DNA of 40,255 nucleotides from a virus, in IMG/VR virus record IMGVR_UViG_3300027861_000069, positions 1 through 40,255 of that record; one strand, 5' to 3'. Shown in pieces: positions 6,555 through 15,318 of the stretch. How positions within the stretch are numbered: the stretch's first letter is position 1; every line of letters begins with the position of its first letter. The position numbers were made by a program, and so were the translations under genes. The notes beneath the pieces were generated by a model that saw nothing but the letters and a program-made list of their open reading frames with translations, was not told the DNA's origin and made no database searches.

Positions 6555-9500
6555 TATACAAGCCTCTCTGCCGGCATACCGTCGTCGTCAAACCTGGATA
6601 AAATTTTAGAGATCTTAAGAGTGTTTTTTGCAAGCTGGTAATTCCCCGACTCTGTAACTTCTCTCAAACCTCTTAATTCATCTTTCAAGCCTCTGAACTC
6701 CTCAAGTGACGCCACATTCCCTGTTTTTGATTTGCGCCAAACCTCAGCCTCAGGAGCAGTCAGAACAGCCTCATTTTTGTGGGCTTTCATCAAGTACCCG
6801 TCATAAGGTACACGGTTTAGGCCTGTGGCATGTCCTGGTATTGATGCTGCCATAATATCAACCTGGGAGGTGCTAAAGTCTGCAGCCTGGGACAACTGAT
6901 TAAGTACTTGAGATTCTAACCGTCTATAATCGAGCTCCGTCTCACTCATCGAGTAAGCAGAGGCAAGAAAGGTTTTTGCTGCTGCTGGTAAAGCTGTAAG
7001 AGCCTCAGTATCTCCGCCCATGGCCTGGGCATAAAGTGTGTTAAATCCTGCCTGAGTTGATACTGTTGCATTACCGCTTATATCATCAATAGCTGCTGCA
7101 AGTGCCTCTGTGATGGTCGAATATGTGCTCATGGCGTCATTTAAGTCTTCTGTAGCCCATATTTGTTCCTGTATAGACCTCAAACTCTCATCCATAGAAT
7201 TAAGCTCGTCTTGTCTTGCAAGGGCGAGTGCCTCTTCTGCTGATCCCTGGGCTTCAAGCAATTCAAGTTCTAAATCAAATCTTTCAGATGCTAATTCCTC
7301 CAGGGAGGAATAATAAGAATCAGCTTGCTCAGAGAGTGCCAACAGTGTGACATAAGCTCTCTGTCCTGACTCTGTAGATAGATCAAGGCCCTGGACAAGG
7401 TCTGTGTAACCGTCTCTTGTGTCTGGGAGTATGGCATTAAGATCTGATAGAGCTCCGGTTAAATCATTCTGTAAATTAACAAACTGCTCAGATTCAGGAA
7501 TGAACTCAGAGTAAAAGGTCTCAAACCCATCTTGCAGGGTGTCAAGATCTCCAGCCATGGCAATAATGGTTTCACTAAATTCTATAATTTCCGGTATAGT
7601 TCCAGTAAAGGCTTGACCAGTCTTATCAAGCATATCTACAATGATTGCCTTGTCAGTGACAAGCCTTATTGCTGTTTCATAAAGGCCTTCGCCGACTTGT
7701 TGGTATCCACTTATTATAGATCCAAATAACTCATTAACGGCCTCATCGCTTATTTTAGAAAAGTACTCATTTAGGATAGTACTAACCTCATCTCCAGTCA
7801 TCCCGGCGAGGTCAAGGTCGATCGAATCAAACGAGTACATTAGTGTTTGGCTCATGCTAGTCCCGAAAAGAGTTGTTAGCTCAAGCAGGTTAGCTGCCAG
7901 ATTATCATAAACTGAAAGAAGCATATCATTAATAGCCTGAGACAGATCTTCTGTCAGAATTCCAATGCTAGCTATACCAGTAAGAACAATCGAGTATGAT
8001 TTATTCAAAATATCTTCGCCTGACCCAAGTTGACCTACAGAAAACCCACCAAGAGAAAGTCCCTTGGCTAGGGATAAGCCCAATGGCCCACTATAACCGC
8101 CAAAATCTGTATCTATTAAAATGCTTGCTGCTAGGCCTGAGATATTGTTGTTAAGGTCATTCATCGACTCGTTAAGCCCTGACAATTCTCGAAGCTGCAT
8201 AGAATAGGTGTCCTGCAGCAATTCATGTGAGCTTGATATAGACTCGCTTCCACCCGTCCCACCAAGCACCGTGCTTGATGATTTTAATAATCCACCAGAT
8301 CCGCTTGACCCTCCGCCTATTGACATCCCTACCGCTGATAAAAGCCCGGCCATTGCACTTGTCATCATAGCTATACGTTCAAATGCGGTATAAGGATCTC
8401 CTGATGTTGCTTGATTTGCTATTGCTGCAACTGCGTTTACAACCGCAAGGGTTTGCTGTACCACGATCATTGCTTGAGCTGCTTGCTGCATCTTGCTATA
8501 TGCGCCAGAGCTTTCATCATACATGTTGCCGATCGTTTGAAAAGCTGAACCCATCTGACCCAATGACTCATCAACCTGTGACATTTTTTGATCATGCATG
8601 GCTTTGTCAAAATCAGCTATTCTTTGTTTTGCTTTAATGCTTGCTGCTGCTTCTGAGTCTGCTGCTTCTCCTAGAGCCTTGGTTTCTAGCTCAATCAAGT
8701 CAAGAGTTGCTTGCCTATATTCTGCTTCATATGCTGCAAGATCCTCATAAAGCTCAATCTTGGCTTTGAGTATAGCCTCTGTTTCATCTTCAGGCTCTGG
8801 AAAATTATCTGCCTGCATTGCGTCGGTGTACTCTTTCCATACTCTAGTATAATCTGAGGCCCCTATAATCCCTTGCTCAAGGGCTGTTCTTAATACTTTT
8901 TGTGCTGCTTCCATTTCAAGGGTTTCGGCAACTGCGGGTTTTATTGATGCCATAAGATCCCAGTATTCGGACTTAGCTGATTCAACAGCTTCCGCTTCCG
9001 CATCGGCTGCGTCGGCTGCATCTTGAGCGGCTTTTGCTGCTTTTTGCTGTGCCATTATTTCTGCTTCTCTTGCATCTTGAGCGGCTTTTGCTGCTGCCTT
9101 TGCTTCTGGTGTCATAGACTCTAAAAGAGCTTTCTTTTTCTCAAGGACAGCAACTAAAGCCTTTTCGGCTGTTGTCAATTCTTTTGTTGGTGTTTCTATT
9201 TCAGAAGAGTCAACAAAAAAGTTTTTTATAGCTGCTAGCTCAGATTTTATCTGTTTTATGTTGTCAAAAAGTGGCAATTTTTTAACAACTCCACCTACAT
9301 CACTCATCGATATTTGGATTCTAAGTATTAATGATTCAATTTCTAATAAATCAAGTCTTAAATTACTGCCCCAATCAGATATGGCAGTATCATCGCTCAA
9401 TTCTTCATTAACTCCTTTTATGCCTGATGTAATTTGCTCCACTATCTCTGCAAGCGCAGGGGTAAAAGCCTTTCCAAGCAAAACTTTTAAGTTTTCAACA

Positions 9501-10225
9501 TGTCTCTCTAAAGACAACATCTGCTTACCTGCTGTCCCCATAGCTGCCTCATAAGATCCAGTTATAGACGAACTTGCCTTGATAACTGTGTTGACACGAG
9601 ACTGTACTTTTTCAAGTTCTGACAGTTCAGTTATGTTTTTATCAAGTGTTTTTGCAAGATCTTTATATCCGTTATTAAAATTAACATTGATACCTATGGT
9701 TCTAAGCATCTCTGTCTGTGCTGACTGGATGCCGTATATCAGCCGTTCAAAAGCCTCTGAAGAGTTTATGTTACCTATGACCGCTGCGTCCTGAGCGATA
9801 CGGCCCAGCTTTGTTGCATTGGTCAAATCTATTTGTGCTTGGTTCATCCTTGCGAGAGTGTTTCGACTTTGAACCATGCTGATACCAGTAGTTTCAAGGG
9901 ATTTTTGGAATTCATCCATTTGCGCTGCTGAATATCCCGCTATGTTTCCGACCTGGTGCATAACAACACCAAGAGTTTCATATCTGGCAGCAAGTAAAGT
10001 TGATTCTTTTATCTGTGAGGCAAGCAAGCTGGCAAGTTTATAAGCTCCATAGGCTACTGCAAGCTGTTTAAGGATAGATACTTGATTCGTGAATTGTTTG
10101 TTCAGAGATTCAGTTGCTTTTTCAGATGAATTACTTTTGCCTTTTAGAGCATCAAGATTTTTTCCTGCGGTTACAACGCCTTTTGAATCGACTTTGATAT
10201 ATAGTGAGGCTATGTCTTGTGTCAT
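6554..10225 (-). CDS. Tape measure protein
   Basis: At 1223 residues this is the largest gene. The N-terminus (ASLYIKVDSKGVVTAGKNLD) and the following helical region are typical of tape measures. An Ala/Lys/Glu-rich coiled coil covers about residues 355-430, hydrophobic Gly/Ala/Ser segments lie near 590-680, and the C-terminal HATGLNRVPYDGYLMKAHKN motif is common at tape-measure ends. It sets tail length and helps DNA entry; at about 0.15 nm per residue the tail would be roughly 180 nm (estimate). Its ATG overlaps the stop of the frameshifted chaperone (ATGA at 10222-10225). Confidence 0.95.
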   Translation of the reverse strand: MTQDIASLYIKVDSKGVVTAGKNLDALKGKSNSSEKATESLNKQFTNQVSILKQLAVAYGAYKLASLLASQIKESTLLAARYETLGVVMHQVGNIAGYSAAQMDEFQKSLETTGISMVQSRNTLARMNQAQIDLTNATKLGRIAQDAAVIGNINSSEAFERLIYGIQSAQTEMLRTIGINVNFNNGYKDLAKTLDKNITELSELEKVQSRVNTVIKASSSITGSYEAAMGTAGKQMLSLERHVENLKVLLGKAFTPALAEIVEQITSGIKGVNEELSDDTAISDWGSNLRLDLLEIESLILRIQISMSDVGGVVKKLPLFDNIKQIKSELAAIKNFFVDSSEIETPTKELTTAEKALVAVLEKKKALLESMTPEAKAAAKAAQDAREAEIMAQQKAAKAAQDAADAADAEAEAVESAKSEYWDLMASIKPAVAETLEMEAAQKVLRTALEQGIIGASDYTRVWKEYTDAMQADNFPEPEDETEAILKAKIELYEDLAAYEAEYRQATLDLIELETKALGEAADSEAAASIKAKQRIADFDKAMHDQKMSQVDESLGQMGSAFQTIGNMYDESSGAYSKMQQAAQAMIVVQQTLAVVNAVAAIANQATSGDPYTAFERIAMMTSAMAGLLSAVGMSIGGGSSGSGGLLKSSSTVLGGTGGSESISSSHELLQDTYSMQLRELSGLNESMNDLNNNISGLAASILIDTDFGGYSGPLGLSLAKGLSLGGFSVGQLGSGEDILNKSYSIVLTGIASIGILTEDLSQAINDMLLSVYDNLAANLLELTTLFGTSMSQTLMYSFDSIDLDLAGMTGDEVSTILNEYFSKISDEAVNELFGSIISGYQQVGEGLYETAIRLVTDKAIIVDMLDKTGQAFTGTIPEIIEFSETIIAMAGDLDTLQDGFETFYSEFIPESEQFVNLQNDLTGALSDLNAILPDTRDGYTDLVQGLDLSTESGQRAYVTLLALSEQADSYYSSLEELASERFDLELELLEAQGSAEEALALARQDELNSMDESLRSIQEQIWATEDLNDAMSTYSTITEALAAAIDDISGNATVSTQAGFNTLYAQAMGGDTEALTALPAAAKTFLASAYSMSETELDYRRLESQVLNQLSQAADFSTSQVDIMAASIPGHATGLNRVPYDGYLMKAHKNEAVLTAPEAEVWRKSKTGNVASLEEFRGLKDELRGLREVTESGNYQLAKNTLKISKILSRFDDDGMPAERLV

Positions 10226-10620
10226 TTTTTTAAACTCTCTGATATAAAGATTCTGTCAATCCGCTTCAAAACTTGTATTTCCCACGCTTCAGGATCTTGT
10301 TTTGTTAAGTCTGCCCATGCCTTGATCTCTGTATATGTCAAAGGGCTTGGCCCAATATCGCTATAACCACGGCCACCTGACAGATCACAAAACCATTCCC
10401 AAACGTACTGGAGGCATTCGTCATATTCAACAGGTGTAAGCTGTTCTGGAGTTCGTCCAGTTTGTCTTTCAACAATTTGCAAATGCTCCCTAAGAGTACC
10501 ACCGTCTTTCTGCCTCTTATTAAGCTCAAATTCATTTTGTGCATACCCGATCAGGCCATATCCAGGGAGGCGATTTTTATTATCATCCTCCCCGGCAGGT
10601 TCACCAATCAGGCCTTGATA
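10222..10620 (-). CDS. Tail assembly chaperone, -1 frameshift extension (gpT-like)
   Basis: This frame has no good start of its own (only a TTG at 10482) but is open from the end of the upstream chaperone gene, so I read it as the -1 frameshift extension. A slip on AAATTTT (10620-10626) after 140 codons of the upstream gene adds 132 residues, giving about 272 in total. The extension contains RTPEQLTPVEYDECLQYVWEWF and ends LKRIDRIFISESLKK. G and GT-type chaperones coat the tape measure during tail assembly. The stop overlaps the tape-measure start, as usual for these gene pairs. Confidence 0.85.
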   Translation of the reverse strand, partial: YQGLIGEPAGEDDNKNRLPGYGLIGYAQNEFELNKRQKDGGTLREHLQIVERQTGRTPEQLTPVEYDECLQYVWEWFCDLSGGRGYSDIGPSPLTYTEIKAWADLTKQDPEAWEIQVLKRIDRIFISESLKK

Positions 10621-10626
10621 AAATTT
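10562..10626 (-). promoter_or_regulatory. Programmed -1 frameshift site with downstream stem
   Basis: On the minus strand the zero-frame codons read gcA-AAT-TTT, a canonical X-XXY-YYZ slippery heptamer (AAATTTT, 10620-10626), 9 bases before the zero-frame stop at 10608-10610. Starting 24 bases downstream of the heptamer, CCGGGGAGG (10587-10595) pairs with CCTCCCTGG (10562-10570), nine pairs with one G-U and a 16-base loop. The stem is farther than the usual 5-9 bases, so its stimulatory role is uncertain; the heptamer itself is convincing. Confidence 0.85.
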
Positions 10627-11039
10627 GCTCTGTCACCTATCGCTGTGTCAACCTGTTCTCTGATCCATGGAAACCTAGTATAAAGGGCCTTTGCTGCCTC
10701 AACAGAAAACGGTACATCTTTTTTATCAAGAGGGATTGTGTTTCCGTCCTGTGATCTCCATCCAGTGGTACACTCTGCAAGTAAATCAAGCCCGTTGTCT
10801 TCTATCTCTTCCTGAGATGGAGGGGCGATCTTGCCAGACCTAAATCCAGTTTTTGACATGCGGTCCATACGTTTCTTGTTCTGCTTTTTTGATATCTCCT
10901 GAAAACGGTCTGAGTCCTTACCCAGCACTGTGATCACAATACCTGTATCCTCATTTGTGGCAGGATTATAAAGCTCTACATCAAACCCACTGTTAGACCC
11001 CTTGACAGTATCAAGATTGCTCAAATCAAACTTACTCAT
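10608..11039 (-). CDS. Tail assembly chaperone (gpG-like)
   Basis: A 143-residue protein lying between the tail tube gene and the tape measure, the fixed place of the G chaperone. It begins MSKFDLSNLDTVKGSNSGFD, has a basic middle (KKQNKKRMDRMSK) and ends in the common pattern ALYTRFPWIREQVDTAIGDRANF, just before the slippery codons. Unshifted translation stops at 10608; a fraction of ribosomes is expected to enter the -1 frame. An AAAGGAGCATC ribosome site precedes ATG 11039. Confidence 0.9.
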   Translation of the reverse strand: MSKFDLSNLDTVKGSNSGFDVELYNPATNEDTGIVITVLGKDSDRFQEISKKQNKKRMDRMSKTGFRSGKIAPPSQEEIEDNGLDLLAECTTGWRSQDGNTIPLDKKDVPFSVEAAKALYTRFPWIREQVDTAIGDRANFIKA

Positions 11040-11069
11040 GATGCTCCTTTCTTTTAAGTGTTATTTAAA

Positions 11070-11085
11070 GGGGCATTTCTGCCCC
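11070..11085 (-). other. Intercistronic hairpin after tail tube gene
   Basis: GGGGCA pairs with TGCCCC around a 4-base loop, followed on the minus strand by TTTAAAT. It lies 7 bases after the stop of the tail tube gene and could slow transcription or protect the 3' end of the abundant tail-tube message. The U-tract is too short for a confident terminator. Confidence 0.5.
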
Positions 11086-11092
11086 GGTATGG

Positions 11093-12334
11093 CTATGATA
11101 AAGTGCTGTCCTGAATGCTTAGTGTGGTTGACAGGGTGTCTGTTGCTGTTACTCCAGTGTCCCCACCTGCATTAGTATCGAGCAGAGCTGTAAAAGGCAT
11201 GGTCTGAATAATACCCTTTTCCCCATCATCCTTAGAAGACCCACCCACCTTAACCCTTGGCATTGAGAACGATATGAACTCCGCATCATCATCATTGCTT
11301 GTGGTAAAAGCGCATGCGATAGAAACCTCTGTCTCATTTTTGAAATAATCCCTGAATGTGGCATCCTCAAAATATACTGACATGTTTCCAGTCACAACCA
11401 CTTTGCCATCAAAAAGATCCGGCTTGACATCTGATCCCACAACAGGCTCATTCGTAAGGTTGGCTGCAATGCTGAAATCAAGGCTTGTAATCAGGGCTAT
11501 ACTTGTGCCCTCTACAGTGATCACGCCGTTTACTGCTGCAACAATACCCTGTGTCGAAGCATCAAGAACCGCTGAAAAATAAGGAGATTCCCCAGTCTCA
11601 AGGAAATTATGATTAAGGCCCATAATGCCGGTGTCAATCGTTGCAAGCCCTGTGGCTGGCAGGCTGATATTCATTGAGTTGGGTTTTATGTCATAGTATA
11701 CTTCTGACAGGTCTACATCTTCAAAGTAATGTTCCATTGTAAACCAATCCTCTGTATGGCCAGTCAGAGGAGTCCATGTTTTCTTGCCTGTTACTGTAGT
11801 AGTAACGGCTTGGCCTTTTGCCTCTGTTGTGAGAGTTGATCCGTTAAGGGCCAAAACAGTCAATACAGTGTCTGTGACAGCTGTAATCATCAGATTGATA
11901 CCGTTATTGGCTGTGGCCGTGAAGCCTGTACACCTGATCACATCCCCTATTTTAAAACCATCTTCTAACCATGATCCGAGCGCGTCATCTCTGGTCAATG
12001 TCCCTGCTGCATCGGAGGCAACATTTGAGTTTGCTGCATCCGAAACACCGGCTATAAAATCCTTTCTAAGGATTGCAGCCATGAACAGGTCATATGTTCC
12101 AGGGGAGAGTTCACCGTTGAGTGTCCCCTCTACTGACTGCACACCATGCCTAAAGTCTGCGACCTGTCTGTCTGGCCGAATCTCGTTTGACTGATAAGTC
12201 TCTTTAGTGAGGTTAAGATCACTAGTGACCCTCCTCATATACTGAGCTGTGGCAAGTCCTGCAACTGCTACAGTTCCCTGTGTTGCCTGTGGGGCCAGAA
12301 TTACTTTTTTCTCTATACCTGATGCTATTGACAT
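11093..12334 (-). CDS. Major tail tube protein
   Basis: The 413-residue protein begins SGIEKKVILAPQATQG and continues with YMRRVTSDLNLTKETYQSNE and a VEGTLNGELSPGTYD motif, the pattern of Phage_tube_2-type tail tube proteins. Residues around 140-200 look like an inserted Ig-like or beta domain. It polymerises around the tape measure to make the non-contractile tube. No sheath gene adjoins it, which supports a siphovirus. Located between the tail terminator and chaperones, with an AAAGGAGATAT ribosome site. Confidence 0.9.
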   Translation of the reverse strand: MSIASGIEKKVILAPQATQGTVAVAGLATAQYMRRVTSDLNLTKETYQSNEIRPDRQVADFRHGVQSVEGTLNGELSPGTYDLFMAAILRKDFIAGVSDAANSNVASDAAGTLTRDDALGSWLEDGFKIGDVIRCTGFTATANNGINLMITAVTDTVLTVLALNGSTLTTEAKGQAVTTTVTGKKTWTPLTGHTEDWFTMEHYFEDVDLSEVYYDIKPNSMNISLPATGLATIDTGIMGLNHNFLETGESPYFSAVLDASTQGIVAAVNGVITVEGTSIALITSLDFSIAANLTNEPVVGSDVKPDLFDGKVVVTGNMSVYFEDATFRDYFKNETEVSIACAFTTSNDDDAEFISFSMPRVKVGGSSKDDGEKGIIQTMPFTALLDTNAGGDTGVTATDTLSTTLSIQDSTLS

Positions 12335-12353
12335 GATATATCTCCTTTAATGG

Positions 12354-12755
12354 TTAATGTACTCCGGCAAACCACCGGATATTGATAGGTATCATCCATC
12401 TGTCACCATCAGCCCTGCCTTGCATGATCTCCGGTGTTTTTTCTATTCTTACCGTGATCCCTCCTGAAGTTAAGGAAGTTCCACGAGCGAAAGTCGTTTT
12501 TATAAGCTCGGCCCTTGCCTCTGCTGTGGCTGTCCCTACCATTGTAGGATAAAACAAATTAATTTTGAATATACCTATAAGCCTGTGATAGTCATCCCCC
12601 ATAGTTGGATTCTCAACAGAAGGCATTACATATACAGCTTGATAAGGCGTACCATCAACGGGGTCATATTTAACACCCTCCCATGCTGTGGCAAGTGCTG
12701 GAGTCATGTTGTTTAATTGGGTCTGTAGTGCTGCCCTGACAGATACTATTGACAT
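12354..12755 (-). CDS. Tail terminator protein (DUF4128-like)
   Basis: The 133-residue protein has the VRAALQTQLNNMTPALAT start, an AVYVMPSVENPTMGDDYHR segment and an FKINLFYP strand seen in DUF4128/gpU-like terminators, which cap the tail tube and join it to the head. It stands just before the tail tube gene, as expected. The HNH gene has been placed immediately upstream of it on the other strand; the ribosome site of this gene (AAGGGTGA) is weaker than its neighbours'. Confidence 0.85.
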   Translation of the reverse strand: MSIVSVRAALQTQLNNMTPALATAWEGVKYDPVDGTPYQAVYVMPSVENPTMGDDYHRLIGIFKINLFYPTMVGTATAEARAELIKTTFARGTSLTSGGITVRIEKTPEIMQGRADGDRWMIPINIRWFAGVH

Positions 12756-12822
12756 TAGACAATCACCCTTGACTTAATTTGTTATATATGTCATTATTAA
12801 GCCCCATAAAGGAGGTAATAAA

Positions 12823-13365
12823 ATGATTTTTGAACAATGGAAGCCCATTAACAATTTTGAATATCAATACGAAATATCCAACCTTGGTGAAGTAAAATCT
12901 CTCAATAGATTTTGTAAAAGTCGCTGGAACACTAAAAAACCTGTACGCGGTAAAATTATGAAAAATCAAACAACTAAACAAGGTTATAAGTATATTATTC
13001 TCTGTAAAAATGGGCGTAAAACTAAATTTTTTATTCATAGGCTTGTTGCTGCTGCCTTTATTCCAAATCCTGACAACCTCCCTCAAGTTAATCATATTGA
13101 TGGTATTAAATTTCATAACTTTATTGAAAATCTTGAATGGGTCACATCTCAACAAAATTGCCATCATGCCCTTGAAAACAAATTGTATGAGACGGCAAAA
13201 GGAGAAAAAGCAGGCCACGCAAAGCTGACAGAAGATATTGTTAGAGATATTAGAAAACAAGCAGCTAAAGGGATATACCATAAAGTTCTTGCAAAACAAT
13301 ACGGTGTTGGCCGAAAAGCTATTACTAAAATAGTTAATTTTCAGAGATGGAAACATATAGTTTGA
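12823..13365 (+). CDS. Free-standing HNH homing endonuclease
   Basis: The 180-residue protein has three parts: a NUMOD4-like DNA-binding segment at residues 3-45 (FEYQYEISNLGEVKSLNR), an HNH_3 core at 70-108 (IHRLVAAAFIP, then QVNHIDGIKFHN and NLEWVT) and a C-terminal helix-turn-helix at 131-178 (HAKLTEDIVRDIR, VLAKQYGVGRKAI). It is encoded against the direction of all neighbouring tail genes and has its own AAAGGAGGTAATAAA ribosome site. This is a typical mobile nuclease that invades intergenic spaces of phage genomes. No flanking repeats or intron are visible. Confidence 0.93.
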   Translation: MIFEQWKPINNFEYQYEISNLGEVKSLNRFCKSRWNTKKPVRGKIMKNQTTKQGYKYIILCKNGRKTKFFIHRLVAAAFIPNPDNLPQVNHIDGIKFHNFIENLEWVTSQQNCHHALENKLYETAKGEKAGHAKLTEDIVRDIRKQAAKGIYHKVLAKQYGVGRKAITKIVNFQRWKHIV

Positions 13366-13373
13366 TAAAATTA

Positions 13374-13817
13374 TCATTTAAGGTTAATAACCTCTTCATT
13401 CACAATATTTTGAAATTCTAATGCTGTCAATGCCAAAAACCCATTTGGAGCTTGTCTGCTGTATCCGTCTTCAAGCCTCTCAATATAAGGCACTGAATTT
13501 TGGATAAAAAAAACATTATCTCCTGGCTCTTTGGGTACTGCATCTGTTATTTTTTGGATAGTTGAAGCCCCTCCAGGTGAGGTGTCAACCCCGTCAATTT
13601 CTTGGACTACCCTGGCCCCCATTGACAACATCCAGTTAAAACGAGCATGACCTCCAACATAGCCTGGTGGTGGTGTGCTCTGCCAGAAATTAGCATCTCC
13701 TACAGGTGTTCTTGCAACCAACTTTTGCCCTACACTAACCAAAGTATTCCTAACCACAGAATTTGAGTTTTTCACTGCTTTTTTTGCAAACTTATTTATA
13801 TCATCAGCAAAGCTCAT
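13374..13817 (-). CDS. Tail completion/neck protein (HK97 gp10-like)
   Basis: A 147-residue protein with an amphipathic N-terminal helix, the TPVGDANFW segment (the TPVdTG-like element of gp10 neck proteins), GGHARFNW, and a C-terminal YIERLEDGYSRQAPNGFLAL motif characteristic of the family. These proteins seat the tail on the head-closure ring. It directly follows the head-closure gene (start 13817, upstream stop 13818). The HNH gene lies after its stop. Confidence 0.85.
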   Translation of the reverse strand: MSFADDINKFAKKAVKNSNSVVRNTLVSVGQKLVARTPVGDANFWQSTPPPGYVGGHARFNWMLSMGARVVQEIDGVDTSPGGASTIQKITDAVPKEPGDNVFFIQNSVPYIERLEDGYSRQAPNGFLALTALEFQNIVNEEVINLK

Positions 13818-14195
13818 TTAAGCCCTCAAATTGATCTTATATAAAACCACTGTTCCTGCTGGTGAAACTCTGTTCAACGGTGCTACCATGGTGTAAGTTG
13901 TCCCTGCTGCATCCGTTACCTTATCCCCCAAAACAGGCGCATCAAGGACCGCTCCGGCAGTATTCAGAGGAGATAATAAAAGCTGTTTATCTGTATTTTT
14001 TATAGTGGTGCCGTCAACCATGTTATTGCTCCACCCTACTATTGCACCGGTTCCTGTCTGCTCTGTCTCTGTGTTTGTCACTCCACCTGTTGCCGGGTCA
14101 TATGTTCCAGGCACAATGTGAGTAATCGTAACTGTCTGGCCTTTACCCACTAAAAGCCTGTCTGATGTATTTTGCATCCTGTCATAAAATGTCAT
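13818..14195 (-). CDS. Head closure/head-tail joining protein
   Basis: The 125-residue beta-rich protein contains RLLVGKGQTVTITHIVPGTY and DPATGGVTNTETEQTGTGAI, then a loop and TTYTMVAPLNRVSPAGTVVLY. This is the layout of small head-closure proteins (gpFII/gp16-like), which have an SH3-like barrel. It is tightly packed between the connector and neck genes. The assignment rests on position and the family-like pattern, not a strict motif. Confidence 0.75.
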   Translation of the reverse strand: MTFYDRMQNTSDRLLVGKGQTVTITHIVPGTYDPATGGVTNTETEQTGTGAIVGWSNNMVDGTTIKNTDKQLLLSPLNTAGAVLDAPVLGDKVTDAAGTTYTMVAPLNRVSPAGTVVLYKINLRA

Positions 14196-14196
14196 G

Positions 14197-14703
14197 CTAC
14201 ACCCTCACCAGACCCATACAGGGACCACTACTTGAGGCGTTGAGGTAAGGTTTCAGCATTGCGTCAATTGCCCTGTATCTCGTGTATTGTGGTGATGCTT
14301 TATCATACTCAACCTCAATCACGTCAACCTTTTGTCTTATCACCCCTTGTGTAAGATCCGGAGCAAGCTGACCCGTGCTTTGTTTCAGGGCCAGCTCTGC
14401 ACACGCTCTCTGTACTTCCACTGGGACCTCATCCGTATCAACTGACCAACTATCCCGGACCACCCCGGTCCTAGGCCAATCAAGAGCTTGGTCCTCTGTG
14501 TACCTGGCACCCTGCCAACGCTCACGGTACATCTGAGTAATATATTCAGTTGCAAGCCTGAGATATGCCTCTCTAAGCGTGTCAGTGGCTATAGCATCCC
14601 ATGCAACAACGCCCCTATTGCCAAAGTATGTGGAGGCATCACTCACAGAGATATAACTCTCTGCATCAGATTTACCGGTTCCGTCTTCGACTATTAGTGC
14701 CAT
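14197..14703 (-). CDS. Head-tail connector (DnaT-like adaptor family)
   Basis: A 168-residue protein starting MALIVEDGTGKSDAESYISV, followed by DASTYFGNRG and a helical region with LDWPRTGV and PVEVQRACAELALKQ. These are the marks of the adaptor family often annotated as putative DnaT-like, which in phages acts as the first head-tail connector on the portal. Its start overlaps the stop of the preceding gene at 14703. Despite the family name there is no sign of a replication role here. Confidence 0.85.
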   Translation of the reverse strand: MALIVEDGTGKSDAESYISVSDASTYFGNRGVVAWDAIATDTLREAYLRLATEYITQMYRERWQGARYTEDQALDWPRTGVVRDSWSVDTDEVPVEVQRACAELALKQSTGQLAPDLTQGVIRQKVDVIEVEYDKASPQYTRYRAIDAMLKPYLNASSSGPCMGLVRV

Positions 14704-15305
14704 TATTCCGTCTCTTCCTCGTGTAAAATATCAATACTTAAATAATTTGCATTAGTGTAAGATGTTACCCTTAACAATAAAACTAAACCCTGTTCCAAAA
14801 CTGATTGTGCTGCCTCATTTAATCCACCTATTTTATTCGATCCCCATCTTTTTTGATATATAACCCCAACTGGCCCCGTGCTTGTTACTGTAGGAGTATG
14901 ATACACTTCAAATTCGTTAGTGTAAGACACATTAACATTTCTTGATGCAGAGGTTATTAAAGTGCCATTATCTGAAATAACAGGAATAGGATAAACCTCA
15001 TACCCTGCCTCAAGTGTAGCCTCGACTACAATTCTGCTATGTACCCGTGTGCTAGTATCGAGTGCAATAAGTAAAAAATCCTGTGCAGTTCCAGTACCGG
15101 CTGTCCAAAAATAATGACTCCTAAATGCCTGACCTAAATCTATCATTCCCTCTTCAAATGTTCTTGACATAAACATTTTTTTATATATAGCAGACAGCCA
15201 GCCACGGACACCCCACCCACCATCAGGCATGGTCTGCGGGCTTGAGATATCGGCTCCGTCTTGGGCCATTTGTCTGACTGTTTCTGTGCTGCCTGATATA
15301 GCCAT
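14703..15305 (-). CDS. Virion-associated protein, unknown
   Basis: The 200-residue product begins with a flexible Ser/Gln/Asp-rich segment and has a beta-rich body containing FWTAGTGTAQDFLLIALDTS, then THV-type HSRIVVEATLEAG and a SRNVNVSYT segment. I have seen this type among phage structural genes near head-tail connectors, where decoration or fibre functions are suggested, but I cannot name it. It follows the secreted repeat protein by 13 bases in the head region. No enzyme motif is visible. Confidence 0.6.
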   Translation of the reverse strand: MAISGSTETVRQMAQDGADISSPQTMPDGGWGVRGWLSAIYKKMFMSRTFEEGMIDLGQAFRSHYFWTAGTGTAQDFLLIALDTSTRVHSRIVVEATLEAGYEVYPIPVISDNGTLITSASRNVNVSYTNEFEVYHTPTVTSTGPVGVIYQKRWGSNKIGGLNEAAQSVLEQGLVLLLRVTSYTNANYLSIDILHEEETE

Positions 15306-15318
15306 TGATACCCTTTAA

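Noticed and set aside
10338-10544. 68-codon minus-strand ORF in the chaperone region
   Set aside because: Lies in the wrong frame; the -1 frame that continues from the slippery site explains the region.
11784-12194. 136-codon plus-strand frame inside the tail tube gene
   Set aside because: Low-complexity Val/Ala/Ser-rich translation antisense to a convincing tail tube gene and without a ribosome site.
12763-13377. 204-codon open frame on the minus strand antisense to the HNH gene
   Set aside because: It is a shadow of the HNH gene; the sense frame has NUMOD4, HNH and HTH motifs and a strong ribosome site.
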